Source: Planctomycetota bacterium
GTDB lineage: Bacteria; Planctomycetota; PLA2; JAEUHO01
NCBI GenBank assembly: GCA_029259775.1
Contig: JAJDEN010000012.1
Coordinates: 1-64,000 of the forward strand
Reading direction: 5' to 3'
Length of the DNA: 64,000 nucleotides
The notes under the pieces were generated by a model that worked only from the letters and a program-made list of their open reading frames with translations, was not told where the DNA came from and ran no database searches. Both the position numbers and the translations under genes were made by a program. This document shows positions 16,858 through 24,485 of this stretch, piece by piece; position 1 is the stretch's first letter; every line of letters starts with the position of its first letter.

Positions 16858-19052
16858 GGTCCGAACCCCAGCAACATGCCGCCCTGGTACACGACGAGGC
16901 TCGCGACGTAGGCCAACACGGTCATGTACACGAGCATGAAGATCGGCCAGCGCCACGAGTTCGTTTCGCGTTTCACGATGGCGAGCGTCGACATGCATTG
17001 GCACGCGAGCACGAAGAACACCATCAGCGAGATCGACGTGAGTGGTGTGTGCACGGGACTGCCGTCCGGGCGCCGATCCTCGCGCAGCTTCTGCCGAAGC
17101 GGCACGGACTCCTCGTCCGCATCCCCTACGCCGTACACGATGGCCAACGTCGACACCATGACCTCACGCGCGGCGAACGACGCGATGAGGGCCACGCCCG
17201 TCTTCCAGTCGTAGCCCAGCGGCTCGATCACCGGCTCGATGAGCTTGCCCAGGCGGCCGGCGTAGCTCTGCTCGAGTTGCTCACCCGCTTCCCAGTCGGC
17301 GACCTCACCGGCATCTTCACCGGCCTCGACGCGCTGCTCGGCTTGCGCGCTGATCGCGTCGTCCTTCGGGAAGTAGGCCAGGAACCAGAGCACGATCGAG
17401 ATCGCCAGGATGATCGTGCCCGCCTCGCGGACGAACACCCCGCCGCGGGAGAGCACGGTGCGGAGGACCTGGGAGGGCACCGGCATGCGGTAGGACGGGA
17501 GCTCGAGCAGGAAGGTCGAGGACTCCCCACGGAACATGGTCTTGCGCAGGATCCACGCGACGACCAAGGCCGCGGTCACCGACAGCACGTACATCGAGAG
17601 CAACGTCAGGCCTTGGTAGCCATGCGGAATGAACGCGGCGATGAGCAGCGCGTAGACCGGCAGTCTCGCACTGCAGGACATCAACGGCGCGACGAGGATG
17701 GTCACCATGCGGTCGCGCCGGTTCTCGATCGTGCGCGCGCTCATGATGCCGGGAATGGCGCAGGCGAAGGACGACATCAGCGGCACGAAGGCCTTGCCGG
17801 AGAGCCCGGCCCCCCGCATCAGGCGGTCGATGAGGAAGGCGGCGCGCGCGAGGTAGCCAAGGTCCTCGAGGATCGACAGGAAGAGGAACAGCAGGCAGAT
17901 CTGGGGCAGGAAGATGATGACGTTGCCCACGCCGGCGACCACGCCGTCCACCAGGAGGTCCGTGAGCATCCCCGAGCCCAGCAACGCGCCCACCTTCAGC
18001 TGGACCCATGCGGTGCCCTCCTCGATCCAGCCCATGAAGGGCTCGGCCCAGGCGTAGACGGACATGAAGATCGCGCCCATCACGGCGAGGAAGATGATCG
18101 GGCCGAAGACACGGTGCGTGAGCAGGCGGTCCGCGCGCTCGGAGCGATGCGGTCCCGACGACGGGGCCGCGCCGCGCACGAGGCCGACCACACGCCCGGC
18201 CCAGGCGTAGCGGCACTCGGCCTCGACGGCTTCGCGGTCGACGCCCGCGTCATCGAGGCGTTGGCGCGCCTCCGTGATGGCGGACGCGAGGTCCGTGTCA
18301 TCCGCCGCAAGTTCTTCGGCAGCGACCTCCGAGGTCAGCAGACGCAAGGCTTCGGACGCCGCGGCGTCCGCGGGCACGGTCGCAGCCTCGCGCACAGCCG
18401 TGGTGAGCGCATCGAGCGCCTCCTCCCCCATGAGCGAGAGACTCCAGAGGCGACCTGGCGAGGCTGCGCGAGCGAGCGCTGTACGCAACGCCTCGATCCC
18501 GCGACCGCTGCGCGCCACGATGGGCACCACGGGCACGCCGAACTCGGCCTCGAGCTTGGCGACATCGATCGGGGTACCACGACGCTCGGTGACGTCGACC
18601 ATGTTCAGCGCGATCACGACGGGGGTCCCCGTCTCGAAGAGCTGCGAGGCGAAGTAGAGGTTGCGCTCGAGGTTCGACGCGTCCACCACCGCCACCACGG
18701 CGTCGGGACGCGGAACACGTACGTCGAGCCCAAGCAGCACGTTGCGTGCGACGCGCTCGTCCTCGGAGCTCGACGTCAGGCTGTAGCAGCCGGGCAGGTC
18801 GATGACGCGCGCCTCGCGTCCGTCGGGCAGCCGCATGCGCCCTTCGACGCGCTCCACCGTGACGCCCGGGTAATTGCCGACCTTGCGGCGCAAGCCGGTC
18901 AGCGCGTTGAAGACCGTCGTCTTGCCGGAGTTGGGGTTGCCCGCCAGGGCGATGACCGGGAGGGCATCGCCGGACCGGGCCGCTCCCTCAACCCTCTCGC
19001 TTGACGAGAACCGTTCGGGCTTCCGAGCGTCGGAGGGAGAGGTGGTATCCAT
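16854..19052 (-). CDS. feoB: Ferrous iron transport protein B (GTPase-permease)
   Basis: Inner-membrane Fe(II) importer. The N-terminal G domain carries the P-loop GNPNSGKT (38-45), NYPGVTVE (G2), DLPG (G3) and NMVD (G4), followed by a helical GDI-like segment. The permease half has two Gate motifs of the FeoB type (VPLMSSFACAIPGIMSARTI and the later LACQCMSTLAIV) and about nine or ten membrane helices. Length is 732 residues, usual for the family. The ATG at 19052 lies within the end of feoA, a 65-nt overlap in a different frame; TGGAAG sits about 11 nt upstream. Confidence 0.96.
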   Translation of the reverse strand: MDTTSPSDARKPERFSSSERVEGAARSGDALPVIALAGNPNSGKTTVFNALTGLRRKVGNYPGVTVERVEGRMRLPDGREARVIDLPGCYSLTSSSEDERVARNVLLGLDVRVPRPDAVVAVVDASNLERNLYFASQLFETGTPVVIALNMVDVTERRGTPIDVAKLEAEFGVPVVPIVARSGRGIEALRTALARAASPGRLWSLSLMGEEALDALTTAVREAATVPADAAASEALRLLTSEVAAEELAADDTDLASAITEARQRLDDAGVDREAVEAECRYAWAGRVVGLVRGAAPSSGPHRSERADRLLTHRVFGPIIFLAVMGAIFMSVYAWAEPFMGWIEEGTAWVQLKVGALLGSGMLTDLLVDGVVAGVGNVIIFLPQICLLFLFLSILEDLGYLARAAFLIDRLMRGAGLSGKAFVPLMSSFACAIPGIMSARTIENRRDRMVTILVAPLMSCSARLPVYALLIAAFIPHGYQGLTLLSMYVLSVTAALVVAWILRKTMFRGESSTFLLELPSYRMPVPSQVLRTVLSRGGVFVREAGTIILAISIVLWFLAYFPKDDAISAQAEQRVEAGEDAGEVADWEAGEQLEQSYAGRLGKLIEPVIEPLGYDWKTGVALIASFAAREVMVSTLAIVYGVGDADEESVPLRQKLREDRRPDGSPVHTPLTSISLMVFFVLACQCMSTLAIVKRETNSWRWPIFMLVYMTVLAYVASLVVYQGGMLLGFGP

Positions 19053-19275
19053 GCAGCTGGACTTCCATCGGATCGGCCAAGGGAGCAAAGCGAACGACGC
19101 GCAGGTTCGTCCCGGAGACGAACCCCATCTCGAGGAGCCTACGACGCAAGTCGCCGCTCCCTCGGACCGCGCGCACCACGGCGGAGTCGCCGGGCTTGAG
19201 TTCGGCCAAGGTCGCGCCGACCGCATCGCGAGCGGCGGCGTGGGCACCCTGGGGAAGCGGAACCGGAACGTTCAT
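18988..19275 (-). CDS. feoA: Ferrous iron transport protein A
   Basis: Small cytosolic SH3-like protein required for FeoB-dependent Fe(II) uptake. The core PGDSAVVRAVRGSGDLRRRLLEMGFVSGTNLRVV is a clear FeoA domain. It is 95 residues if translation starts at the ATG at 19275. An upstream in-frame GTG at 19311 would add 12 residues, but those codons lie inside the Fur-box-like palindrome, so I prefer the ATG. No Shine-Dalgarno sequence separates the palindrome from the ATG, which suggests a leaderless or near-leaderless mRNA. It overlaps feoB by 65 nt. Confidence 0.92.
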   Translation of the reverse strand: MNVPVPLPQGAHAAARDAVGATLAELKPGDSAVVRAVRGSGDLRRRLLEMGFVSGTNLRVVRFAPLADPMEVQLHGYHLSLRRSEARTVLVKREG

Positions 19276-19277
19276 TC

Positions 19278-19292
19278 TGAGAATGATACTCA
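19278..19292 (-). promoter_or_regulatory. Fur-box-like palindrome at the feoA promoter
   Basis: Read towards feoA the site is TGAGTATCATTCTCA, close to the 7-1-7 Fur consensus TGATAATnATTATCA. The wider inverted repeat ATTCTGAG...CTCAGAAT spans 19274-19296. It contains TATCAT, a possible -10 element, 7 nt before the feoA ATG, so a bound repressor would block the promoter. It is consistent with iron repression of the operon. Confidence 0.75.
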
Positions 19293-19320
19293 GAATCGAC
19301 GGCGAGGCCACCCAGAACGA

Positions 19321-19521
19321 TCAGCGCTTCTTCGCCGCGCTGCCCGTTGCCTCGTCGATGGGGGGCCGCGGCCGCCCGGTCAGCAGCACGGAGCGGGGGG
19401 GCGCCTCCGCGGGCTCTTCAGGCTCGGGCTTCGGCTCGGTCCAGCTCTTGAAGAGGTAGGGCTGCTTCTTGCGGAAGAAGGCGCTCGGCGTGCCGGGGCC
19501 GGACGGGAAGTACTGGCCCAT
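19321..19521 (-). CDS. Small proline-rich hypothetical protein
   Basis: Predicted 66-residue product starting MGQYFPSGPGTPSAFF, with a Pro/Glu-rich middle (TEPKPEPEEPAEAPP) and a basic end. The ATG at 19521 is preceded by GGGAAGGCGAG, a good ribosome binding site, and third-codon GC is high, which supports expression. It is upstream of feoA on the same strand, but the Fur-type promoter between them suggests separate control. No family is recognised. Confidence 0.55.
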   Translation of the reverse strand: MGQYFPSGPGTPSAFFRKKQPYLFKSWTEPKPEPEEPAEAPPRSVLLTGRPRPPIDEATGSAAKKR

Positions 19522-19669
19522 CAGCTCGCCTTCCCGGCCAGACAGCCGTCCACGTTGATCACTCGCTTCCCCATGGCGCACGTATCGACCGGATGCCGCG
19601 GCGGGATGAAGCCAGTCCTTGGGGTTTGCAGGTCGATGGCATGGCGGCGCCGGGGCTCACGGGCCTTGC

Positions 19670-19690
19670 TGTTCGCATGTTGTATGCGTA
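19670..19690 (+). promoter_or_regulatory. Candidate SOS operator upstream of dinB
   Basis: TGTTCGCATGTTGTATGCGTA, containing the inverted repeat CGCAT-N5-ATGCG, ends 13 nt before the dinB ATG. It shares 15 of the first 18 positions with a site at the dnaE2 promoter (31373-31392), giving TGTnCGCATnTTGTnnGC. The link with LexA is inferred from the two downstream genes, both of which are DNA-damage polymerases. Confidence 0.55.
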
Positions 19691-19703
19691 CTGTCAGGCC
19701 TCG

Positions 19704-20978
19704 ATGCCCAAGACTGCCACCTCCCTGCGCCTGCGCACCCGCCCGCGCGATCTCATGCTGGTCGACCTGGACTGCTTCTACGTCGCCGTGGAGCGCGTCC
19801 GCGATCCGAGCCTCTGCGGCCGGCCGGTGATCGTGGGCGGCCTGCCCCACGAACGCGGCGTTGTCGCCTCGGCCTCCTACGAGGCGCGCGCCTTCGGCGT
19901 GCACGCCGGCATGCCCCTGTTCCAAGCCGAGCGGCTCTGCCCCCGCGGCGAGACGGCGTTCCTACGCGGCGACCACGAGGCCTACCAGCGCGCCTCGCGC
20001 CGCGTGATGGAGGTGCTCGGGAGCTTCACCCCGCAGGTCGAGCCCCTCTCGCTCGACGAAGCGTTCCTCGACCTCAGCGGCTGCGACCGCCACCACCGCT
20101 CCTGGCTCATCGCTGCCGCGACGGTGCACGACGCGGTGCGTGAAGCGACGGGGCTCGCGGTCTCGATCGGCATCGCCGGCACGCGCGCGGTGGCGCGCGT
20201 CGCACTCGATCTCGCCAAGCCCGGTGGCGTCGTCGAGGTCCGGCGCGGCGAAGAAGCCGCGTTCCTCGGTGATCTGCCGCTGCAGAAGCTGCCCGGAGTG
20301 GGAGGGCGCACACGCAAGGCACTCGAGCGCTTCAACCTGCGCACGATCGGCGATCTCGGTGCGGTACCCGAAGCCGTGCTCGAAGAGACGTTCGGCCGTA
20401 CGGGCGTCACGCTCTCCCGCCGCGCGCGCGGACTCGACGCCGACCTCGACGCGGCCGTCGTCGGGGAGCGGCGAGCGAAGACCCCCACGATCTCGCGCGA
20501 GACGTCGTTTGCCCGCGACACGAACGACCCCCACGTGGTGGACGGCATGCTGTCCTACCTCGCGCAGCGCGCCTGCCGTGCCTTGCGCGATCAGGGTCTG
20601 CTCGCGCGCTCGGTCGGCGTGCGTCTGCGCTACGCCGACTTCCAGACAGCCGAGATGCGTCGGCGCCTGCCCACCAGCAGCCAGCGCGTCGAGGATGTGC
20701 TCATGGCGGTGCGCGCGCTGTGGCCGGCGTGCTGGCAGCGCCGCGTGAAGGTCCGCCTCGTCGGCGTCACGTTGCACGGCCTCGAGCGCAAGGCCGAGAA
20801 GCAGCTCGATCTTCTCGAGCAGGTCGACGCCGAGAAGCACATCGACGATGCGGTGGACGTGATCCGCGAACGCCACGGCTTCGGCGCGGTCGTGCGCGGC
20901 CGTGCGATCGGCCTGATCTCGCACGTGCCCGCGTCCCAGCGCGGCTTCACCCTGCGCACGCCTTCATGCTCGAAGTAG
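19704..20978 (+). CDS. dinB: DNA polymerase IV (Y family, translesion)
   Basis: Low-fidelity translesion polymerase. The 424 residues start MPKTATSL. The palm has the catalytic carboxylates in LMLVDLDCFYVAVE (near residue 20) and SLDEAFLDLSG (near 120), so it should be active, unlike many ImuB proteins. It also has the YEARAFGVHAGMP fingers motif, a helix-hairpin-helix (LPGVGGRTRKALERF) and a little-finger domain. The ATG at 19704 is preferred over upstream in-frame codons because the conserved region starts about 15 residues later and the extension would cover the shared promoter motif. No strong ribosome binding site precedes it. It stands alone. Confidence 0.93.
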   Translation: MPKTATSLRLRTRPRDLMLVDLDCFYVAVERVRDPSLCGRPVIVGGLPHERGVVASASYEARAFGVHAGMPLFQAERLCPRGETAFLRGDHEAYQRASRRVMEVLGSFTPQVEPLSLDEAFLDLSGCDRHHRSWLIAAATVHDAVREATGLAVSIGIAGTRAVARVALDLAKPGGVVEVRRGEEAAFLGDLPLQKLPGVGGRTRKALERFNLRTIGDLGAVPEAVLEETFGRTGVTLSRRARGLDADLDAAVVGERRAKTPTISRETSFARDTNDPHVVDGMLSYLAQRACRALRDQGLLARSVGVRLRYADFQTAEMRRRLPTSSQRVEDVLMAVRALWPACWQRRVKVRLVGVTLHGLERKAEKQLDLLEQVDAEKHIDDAVDVIRERHGFGAVVRGRAIGLISHVPASQRGFTLRTPSCSK

Positions 20979-20995
20979 GCATGCTCGAAGTAGGC
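20966..20995. repeat. Two tandem copies of a 15-bp unit at the end of dinB
   Basis: ATGCTCGAAGTAGGC occurs twice in succession; the dinB stop TAG lies in the first copy, followed by a half-copy-like CTGCTGG. It is probably a local duplication. Confidence 0.8.
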
Positions 20996-21008
20996 CTGCT
21001 GGAAACGA

Positions 21009-21860
21009 CTACATACGCCGATGCGCGGTCATGCCCTTGCCGTACTCGGCGATCACGCGCTCGATCACGTCCTCGAGCGGCTCCTCGCACACGTCCATGC
21101 TCTGCTGCGTGGCGTGCACGACGAACTCCCCGTCGAGCGCAATCGCAACGTGGCCGGGGAAGAACAGCAGATCGCCACGCTCGATGGAGGCGTCCTCACC
21201 CAGGAGCCGGCCCGCGGAGGCGGCCTGCATGTCGCTGTCGCGCGGGCAGTCGTAGCCGGCTGCGTGGAGCGCGACCTGGACGAGCGCCGAGCAATCGAGC
21301 CCGAGGCTCGTCTTGCCGCCCCAGCGGTAAGGCATCCCCTGCAGCCGCAGGCCTGTCTGGCAGAGCACCTCGGTCGGCTCGGGGTCTTGGCTCCCCAACT
21401 CGGCGAGGTGAGCTGCGAACACCCAGCCGCCGGGAATCTCGACGTAGCCGTCGCGCGTTTCCCCGACGCGGACGAGGCTGGTCATGGACAGCACGTCGAC
21501 GACGGGCGTCTTCATGTCGGGCTCGGGGTAGACGAACGTGCGCAGGGCGGCGACTTGATGCGTGGGCTCGTCGAGCGCCTCGCCGAGGGCCTCCGCGGCC
21601 ATGTAGCCGACGTAGCCGTCACGATGCGCACGGACCCACGCCCAGTCGTCCTTCACCTCGAAGACGGTGACGTCCTCACCGAAGAGCAGCTGGGTATCGA
21701 TCCCGGTGTCGATATCGGGTGCGCGCCTGAGGTCCGCGCAGCCAGTGCGAACCGTCGCCGGCTGGCCCTGCGTGAGGCGCTCGGCCTCGATCTGGCCCTC
21801 AAGCGCAGCATCGGCGAGGTCGGGGCGGAAGGCATGCAGGCGGCGGTCGAGGTCGGTCAC
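21009..21860 (-). CDS. NlpC/P60 (C40) peptidase with SH3-like domains, no signal peptide
   Basis: Predicted gamma-D-glutamyl-diamino-acid (dipeptidyl peptidase VI-like) endopeptidase acting on muropeptides. The first 160 residues form two SH3b-like units (VTVFEVKDDWAWVRAHRDGYVGYM; TSLVRVGETRDGYVEIPGGWVF). The C40 domain has nucleophile Cys190 in GLDCSALVQ, His237 in GHVAIAL and His249 in VVHAT. No signal peptide or membrane segment is visible, so it probably works in the cytoplasm in murein peptide recycling, as the YkfC type does. It is convergent with dinB. Confidence 0.88.
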   Translation of the reverse strand: MTDLDRRLHAFRPDLADAALEGQIEAERLTQGQPATVRTGCADLRRAPDIDTGIDTQLLFGEDVTVFEVKDDWAWVRAHRDGYVGYMAAEALGEALDEPTHQVAALRTFVYPEPDMKTPVVDVLSMTSLVRVGETRDGYVEIPGGWVFAAHLAELGSQDPEPTEVLCQTGLRLQGMPYRWGGKTSLGLDCSALVQVALHAAGYDCPRDSDMQAASAGRLLGEDASIERGDLLFFPGHVAIALDGEFVVHATQQSMDVCEEPLEDVIERVIAEYGKGMTAHRRM

Positions 21861-21908
21861 ACGACCAGGGATACACCTGGGCGGCCCCGACCGTGAGGAT
21901 TCGGTTTG

Positions 21909-22967
21909 CTAGCGGACCGGCTTCTTGGCGCCATGCACCATGGCAGCGGCCCAGGCCTTGGCGAAGGGCACGCCGATCGCGCGCGGCCACGCGAGCTGGG
22001 GCTCCTTCGTCAGGCGGGTCCACAAGGCACGCTGGCTCGGGGACAGCAGGTCCGAGGGATCCTTCTTCGCACCCAGGCGCTCGTTGACGAGCGTTGCCTG
22101 CAGCGGCGTCATGGGCAGGTTCGCGAGCGGCGTACGCGACGTGTAGTACTTGTCGTCGTCGAGGCGGATGACGTCGTCGCTCCGTACCGCACGCTTGCCC
22201 AGCTTGGCATTGGCGACCTTCTGCTGCGCGTCCGTGCGCGTGAACACCTTGAGCGCGCACTCGCAGCGCTCGGCCTGGGCGATGAGCGCCTCGAGCGCGA
22301 CGGTCTTCGGGTCGTAGCTGACCTCGACGACCTCCATCTTGCCCAACCAGCCGGGACGCGTCTCGATGACACCGTCGATGAGGCCCAACCGGGCCTCGCC
22401 CACCCAGAATCAGGTCATCCCGAACGCGGCGCTCGCGACGCCCCGCTTGCGCGCCGCCTGCTCACGTAGGAGCAGGTCCAGGTAGAGCGGCACAGGCTTC
22501 TTGATCGCCTTCAATGCCTCGACCATCGCGCTCGCGAGCCCACGCAGCGTCCAGTCGTTGTTGACGCGCGGCACGAGGTCCTTGCGGTCCGCATCGAGCA
22601 CACGCACCACAGGGTTGTTCCAGGACGGCTCCTCGAAGAGCTTGAGCAGCGGCGCATCCTCCTTGGTGTTGTTGTAGATGCAGGCGGGCACGAAATGCTC
22701 GCGCGCGGCGTCGACGATGAAGGGATGCGAGAGGACCGTACGACCGTAGGTCACGCACGTGCTTCAGCCCGGCACCTCCTGGAACAACACCAGCAGCGGC
22801 TTCTTCTCGGCGCGCGCCTTCTTGATGGCGCCGTAGAAATCACGCAGCCACGGGACGGCGCCCAGTTCGACGGGGGTCTTCACCGGCTCCGCCTCCTCGG
22901 CCCAGAGCAGGGCGGACGCGGCGACCAGGCAGGCGGCCACGAGAACGATCGGGAACGTACGTCGCAT
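21909..22967 (-). CDS. Exported thioredoxin-MsrA fusion with two selenocysteines
   Basis: One frame of 353 codons contains two TGA codons, at 22766-22764 and 22412-22410, read here as Sec68 and Sec186. A Sec signal peptide (about 1-28) precedes a thioredoxin-like domain whose active site is GUSTC (Sec68-Ser-Thr-Cys71). It is followed by SHPFIVDAAREHFVP and NNPVVRVLDADRKD, which are thioredoxin-like. Residues about 180-240 resemble MsrA: Sec186 sits in TUFWVGE (MsrA has GCFWxxE), then VIETRPGWLG and EVVEVSYDP. Both halves keep high third-position GC. Each TGA is followed by a SECIS-like hairpin (separate entries). Likely role: reductive repair of methionine sulfoxide in the cell envelope, with a built-in electron donor. 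Alternative reading: a gene with two nonsense mutations, less likely given placement at catalytic positions. Confidence 0.85.
22380..22397 (-). promoter_or_regulatory. SECIS-like hairpin for the second UGA (Sec186)
   Basis: The mRNA forms GAGGCCC-GGUU-GGGCCUC, a perfect 7-bp stem with a GGUU loop; 19 nt separate the UGA from the loop. Stem spacing and the G-G-U apical loop fit the bacterial SECIS consensus for SelB binding. Confidence 0.75.
22725..22758 (-). promoter_or_regulatory. SECIS-like hairpin for the first UGA (Sec68)
   Basis: The mRNA folds as GUGCG/CGCAU below an internal loop, then GACC/GGUC, a one-base bulge, UAC/GUA and a GGUC apical loop, the same loop bases as in E. coli fdhF. 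The loop is 18 nt after the UGA. Confidence 0.7.
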
Positions 22968-22982
22968 GGCCACGAAGGTAGC

Positions 22983-23013
22983 GCACGGGCCGGCTTGGCG
23001 CGCCGGCCCGTGC
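22983..23013 (-). terminator. 12-bp hairpin between the 23034 gene and the selenoprotein gene
   Basis: GCACGGGCCGGC / GCCGGCCCGTGC with a 7-nt loop, just past the stop at 23034 and 15 nt before the selenoprotein ATG (22967). It could end upstream transcription or structure the selenoprotein leader. Confidence 0.5.
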
Positions 23014-23033
23014 GTCATGCGGGGCGGAGGGCC

Positions 23034-23684
23034 TTACCAGGGGAACTTCTTGGCGTTCTTGTCGACGCCAAGCCGCACGAGGGCCTTGGCGACGTCTTCG
23101 AACGCACTGTCGGCAGGCTTCTTGGTGGCGCCGGGTGCCAGCTGGATCACGCCGGTGGCGACATGCAGACGTCCGGCAGCCAGCTGCCGTGCAACGCTCT
23201 TGGCGCCCATGCGATCACGGCGTTCCGTCACGCGGAACGCGATGAACGTGGGCGGCGCCTCGCTGGGCGGACGCACGAACTCCTCGATCTCGAGCTCCAC
23301 GATCGGATCGCGTCGCCGCACCCGGCTGAAGGTGCCGGCGTGCATGCGGTGATCGCGCAGCGGCTGCAGGATCAATCCCGTGATGCGCTTCTTGAGCGCC
23401 TTGGTGTCGACGGCCGGCCTGGGCGACGGGGTGAGTTGGGGCTCCTGCGTGGGCGAGTCGCCCCTCGCGGTCGGTGAGGCGTAGCTGGAGATGATCGCCG
23501 TCGAGGCGGCGGCGACGCCGGGCTGTTCGACGATGGCGGGGGTGCTCTCCGGTGTCGGCGTCGCGGCGAGAGGCGCCGCGTCCGGCTCCTTCCCGGGCAG
23601 CTCGTGGTGCTGCACGTGATCGACGAAGGCGGCGAGGGTCAGCACGGCCAGGGCCAAGGCACAGAAGGTGGACAGGCGGTTCAT
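23034..23684 (-). CDS. Membrane-anchored or secreted protein of unknown function
   Basis: The 216-residue product has an N-terminal hydrophobic segment (about 4-20), a low-complexity Pro/Thr/Ala/Ser linker (about 30-90) and a C-terminal folded region (about 95-216) containing LILQPLRDHRMHAGTFSRVRRR and PTFIAFRVTERRDRMGAKSVARQL. The histidine motifs HVQHHEL and DHRMHAG are notable, but I can assign no family. Its ATG overlaps the stop of the DUF2306 gene as ATGA, so the two form a coupled pair. The hairpin after it probably ends the transcript. Confidence 0.65.
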   Translation of the reverse strand: MNRLSTFCALALAVLTLAAFVDHVQHHELPGKEPDAAPLAATPTPESTPAIVEQPGVAAASTAIISSYASPTARGDSPTQEPQLTPSPRPAVDTKALKKRITGLILQPLRDHRMHAGTFSRVRRRDPIVELEIEEFVRPPSEAPPTFIAFRVTERRDRMGAKSVARQLAAGRLHVATGVIQLAPGATKKPADSAFEDVAKALVRLGVDKNAKKFPW

Positions 23685-24340
23685 ACGAGGGCTCCTTTGC
23701 GTTTGCCGCGGATGACGAGCTCTGCGATCGCAAGATTCACGAAGAAGCTCAGCCAGATGCCGGCGACGTAGGGATCGCTCGCCCCGGCTTCATGCAGGGC
23801 AAGATAGAAGATGCGGAAACTGACGGCGCTCGCGGTCATGGCGTACGAACGGACCATCCAGGCGGCGTGGCCGCGGAAGTCGCGCGCACGTACGTGCTGC
23901 ACGCCGCGCGCCGTCGTGTAGACCAACGCCAGGCCGAGGACAAGGAAGCCGAAGCGGCCGGCCATGCCGCCTTTGGCGAAGATCGCGAGGTAGAGGCCCG
24001 TCGGCGCGACGAGTACGAGGACGCTGACGACGTAGGTCCAGCCCAGCGCACGATGAAGTCCGGGCGCGGCGTGCAGCAGGCGCCCACTGAACTGCGGCAG
24101 GGCGCTCGCCAGGCAGACGCCGCCGCCGGCAATGTGGATGTAGAAGCTGACGCGCCAGAGCACGTCCTCGAACACACGCGCCTTCTCCAAGAAGAACGGA
24201 TGCAGGCCGCCGAGCTCGAAGTACGGCAGCACGTTGACGACGATCAGGCCCGACAGGCCGGTCATCGCGAGCCAGAACAGCGCGACGCAGACGGTGCGCG
24301 CGGGCCTGGCAATGCGTGCTGCGAGGGCGTGTGTGGTCAT
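23681..24340 (-). CDS. DUF2306-like integral membrane protein
   Basis: The 219-residue protein has about six membrane helices. Features of the DUF2306 family are seen: HIAGGGVCLASALPQF in helix 2-3, a LHRALGWTYV helix start, FRGHAAWMVRSYAMTASAVSFRI, and conserved histidines on one face. The family has no established function, although the histidine pattern recalls heme-binding membrane proteins. The ATG at 24340 has GGAG about 11 nt upstream. It is the first gene of a two-gene unit with 23034-23684. Confidence 0.8.
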   Translation of the reverse strand: MTTHALAARIARPARTVCVALFWLAMTGLSGLIVVNVLPYFELGGLHPFFLEKARVFEDVLWRVSFYIHIAGGGVCLASALPQFSGRLLHAAPGLHRALGWTYVVSVLVLVAPTGLYLAIFAKGGMAGRFGFLVLGLALVYTTARGVQHVRARDFRGHAAWMVRSYAMTASAVSFRIFYLALHEAGASDPYVAGIWLSFFVNLAIAELVIRGKRKGALV

Positions 24341-24485
24341 GTGCGCGTGGCTCCGTACCCGACACGAATACGGTACGGAACGCGGGGCACCCCGGTTGCC
24401 AAGAGTGCGTACAAGGCGCGCAAAGCTTCTGTAACGCGCGAGGTAGCCGTGAAAGACCTCGTCGCCCGACTTACCGTTGGCCTCC

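Noticed and set aside
19593..20978. Calling the Y-family polymerase ImuB because dnaE2 is in the window
   Set aside because: It retains the catalytic DLD and DE motifs and DinB-type length, and no imuA is adjacent to either gene.
21909..22967. Reading the two TGA codons as frameshift or nonsense damage (pseudogene)
   Set aside because: All segments are in one frame with no indel needed, both stops fall at catalytic positions, codon bias is kept throughout, and each TGA has a SECIS-like hairpin at the right distance.
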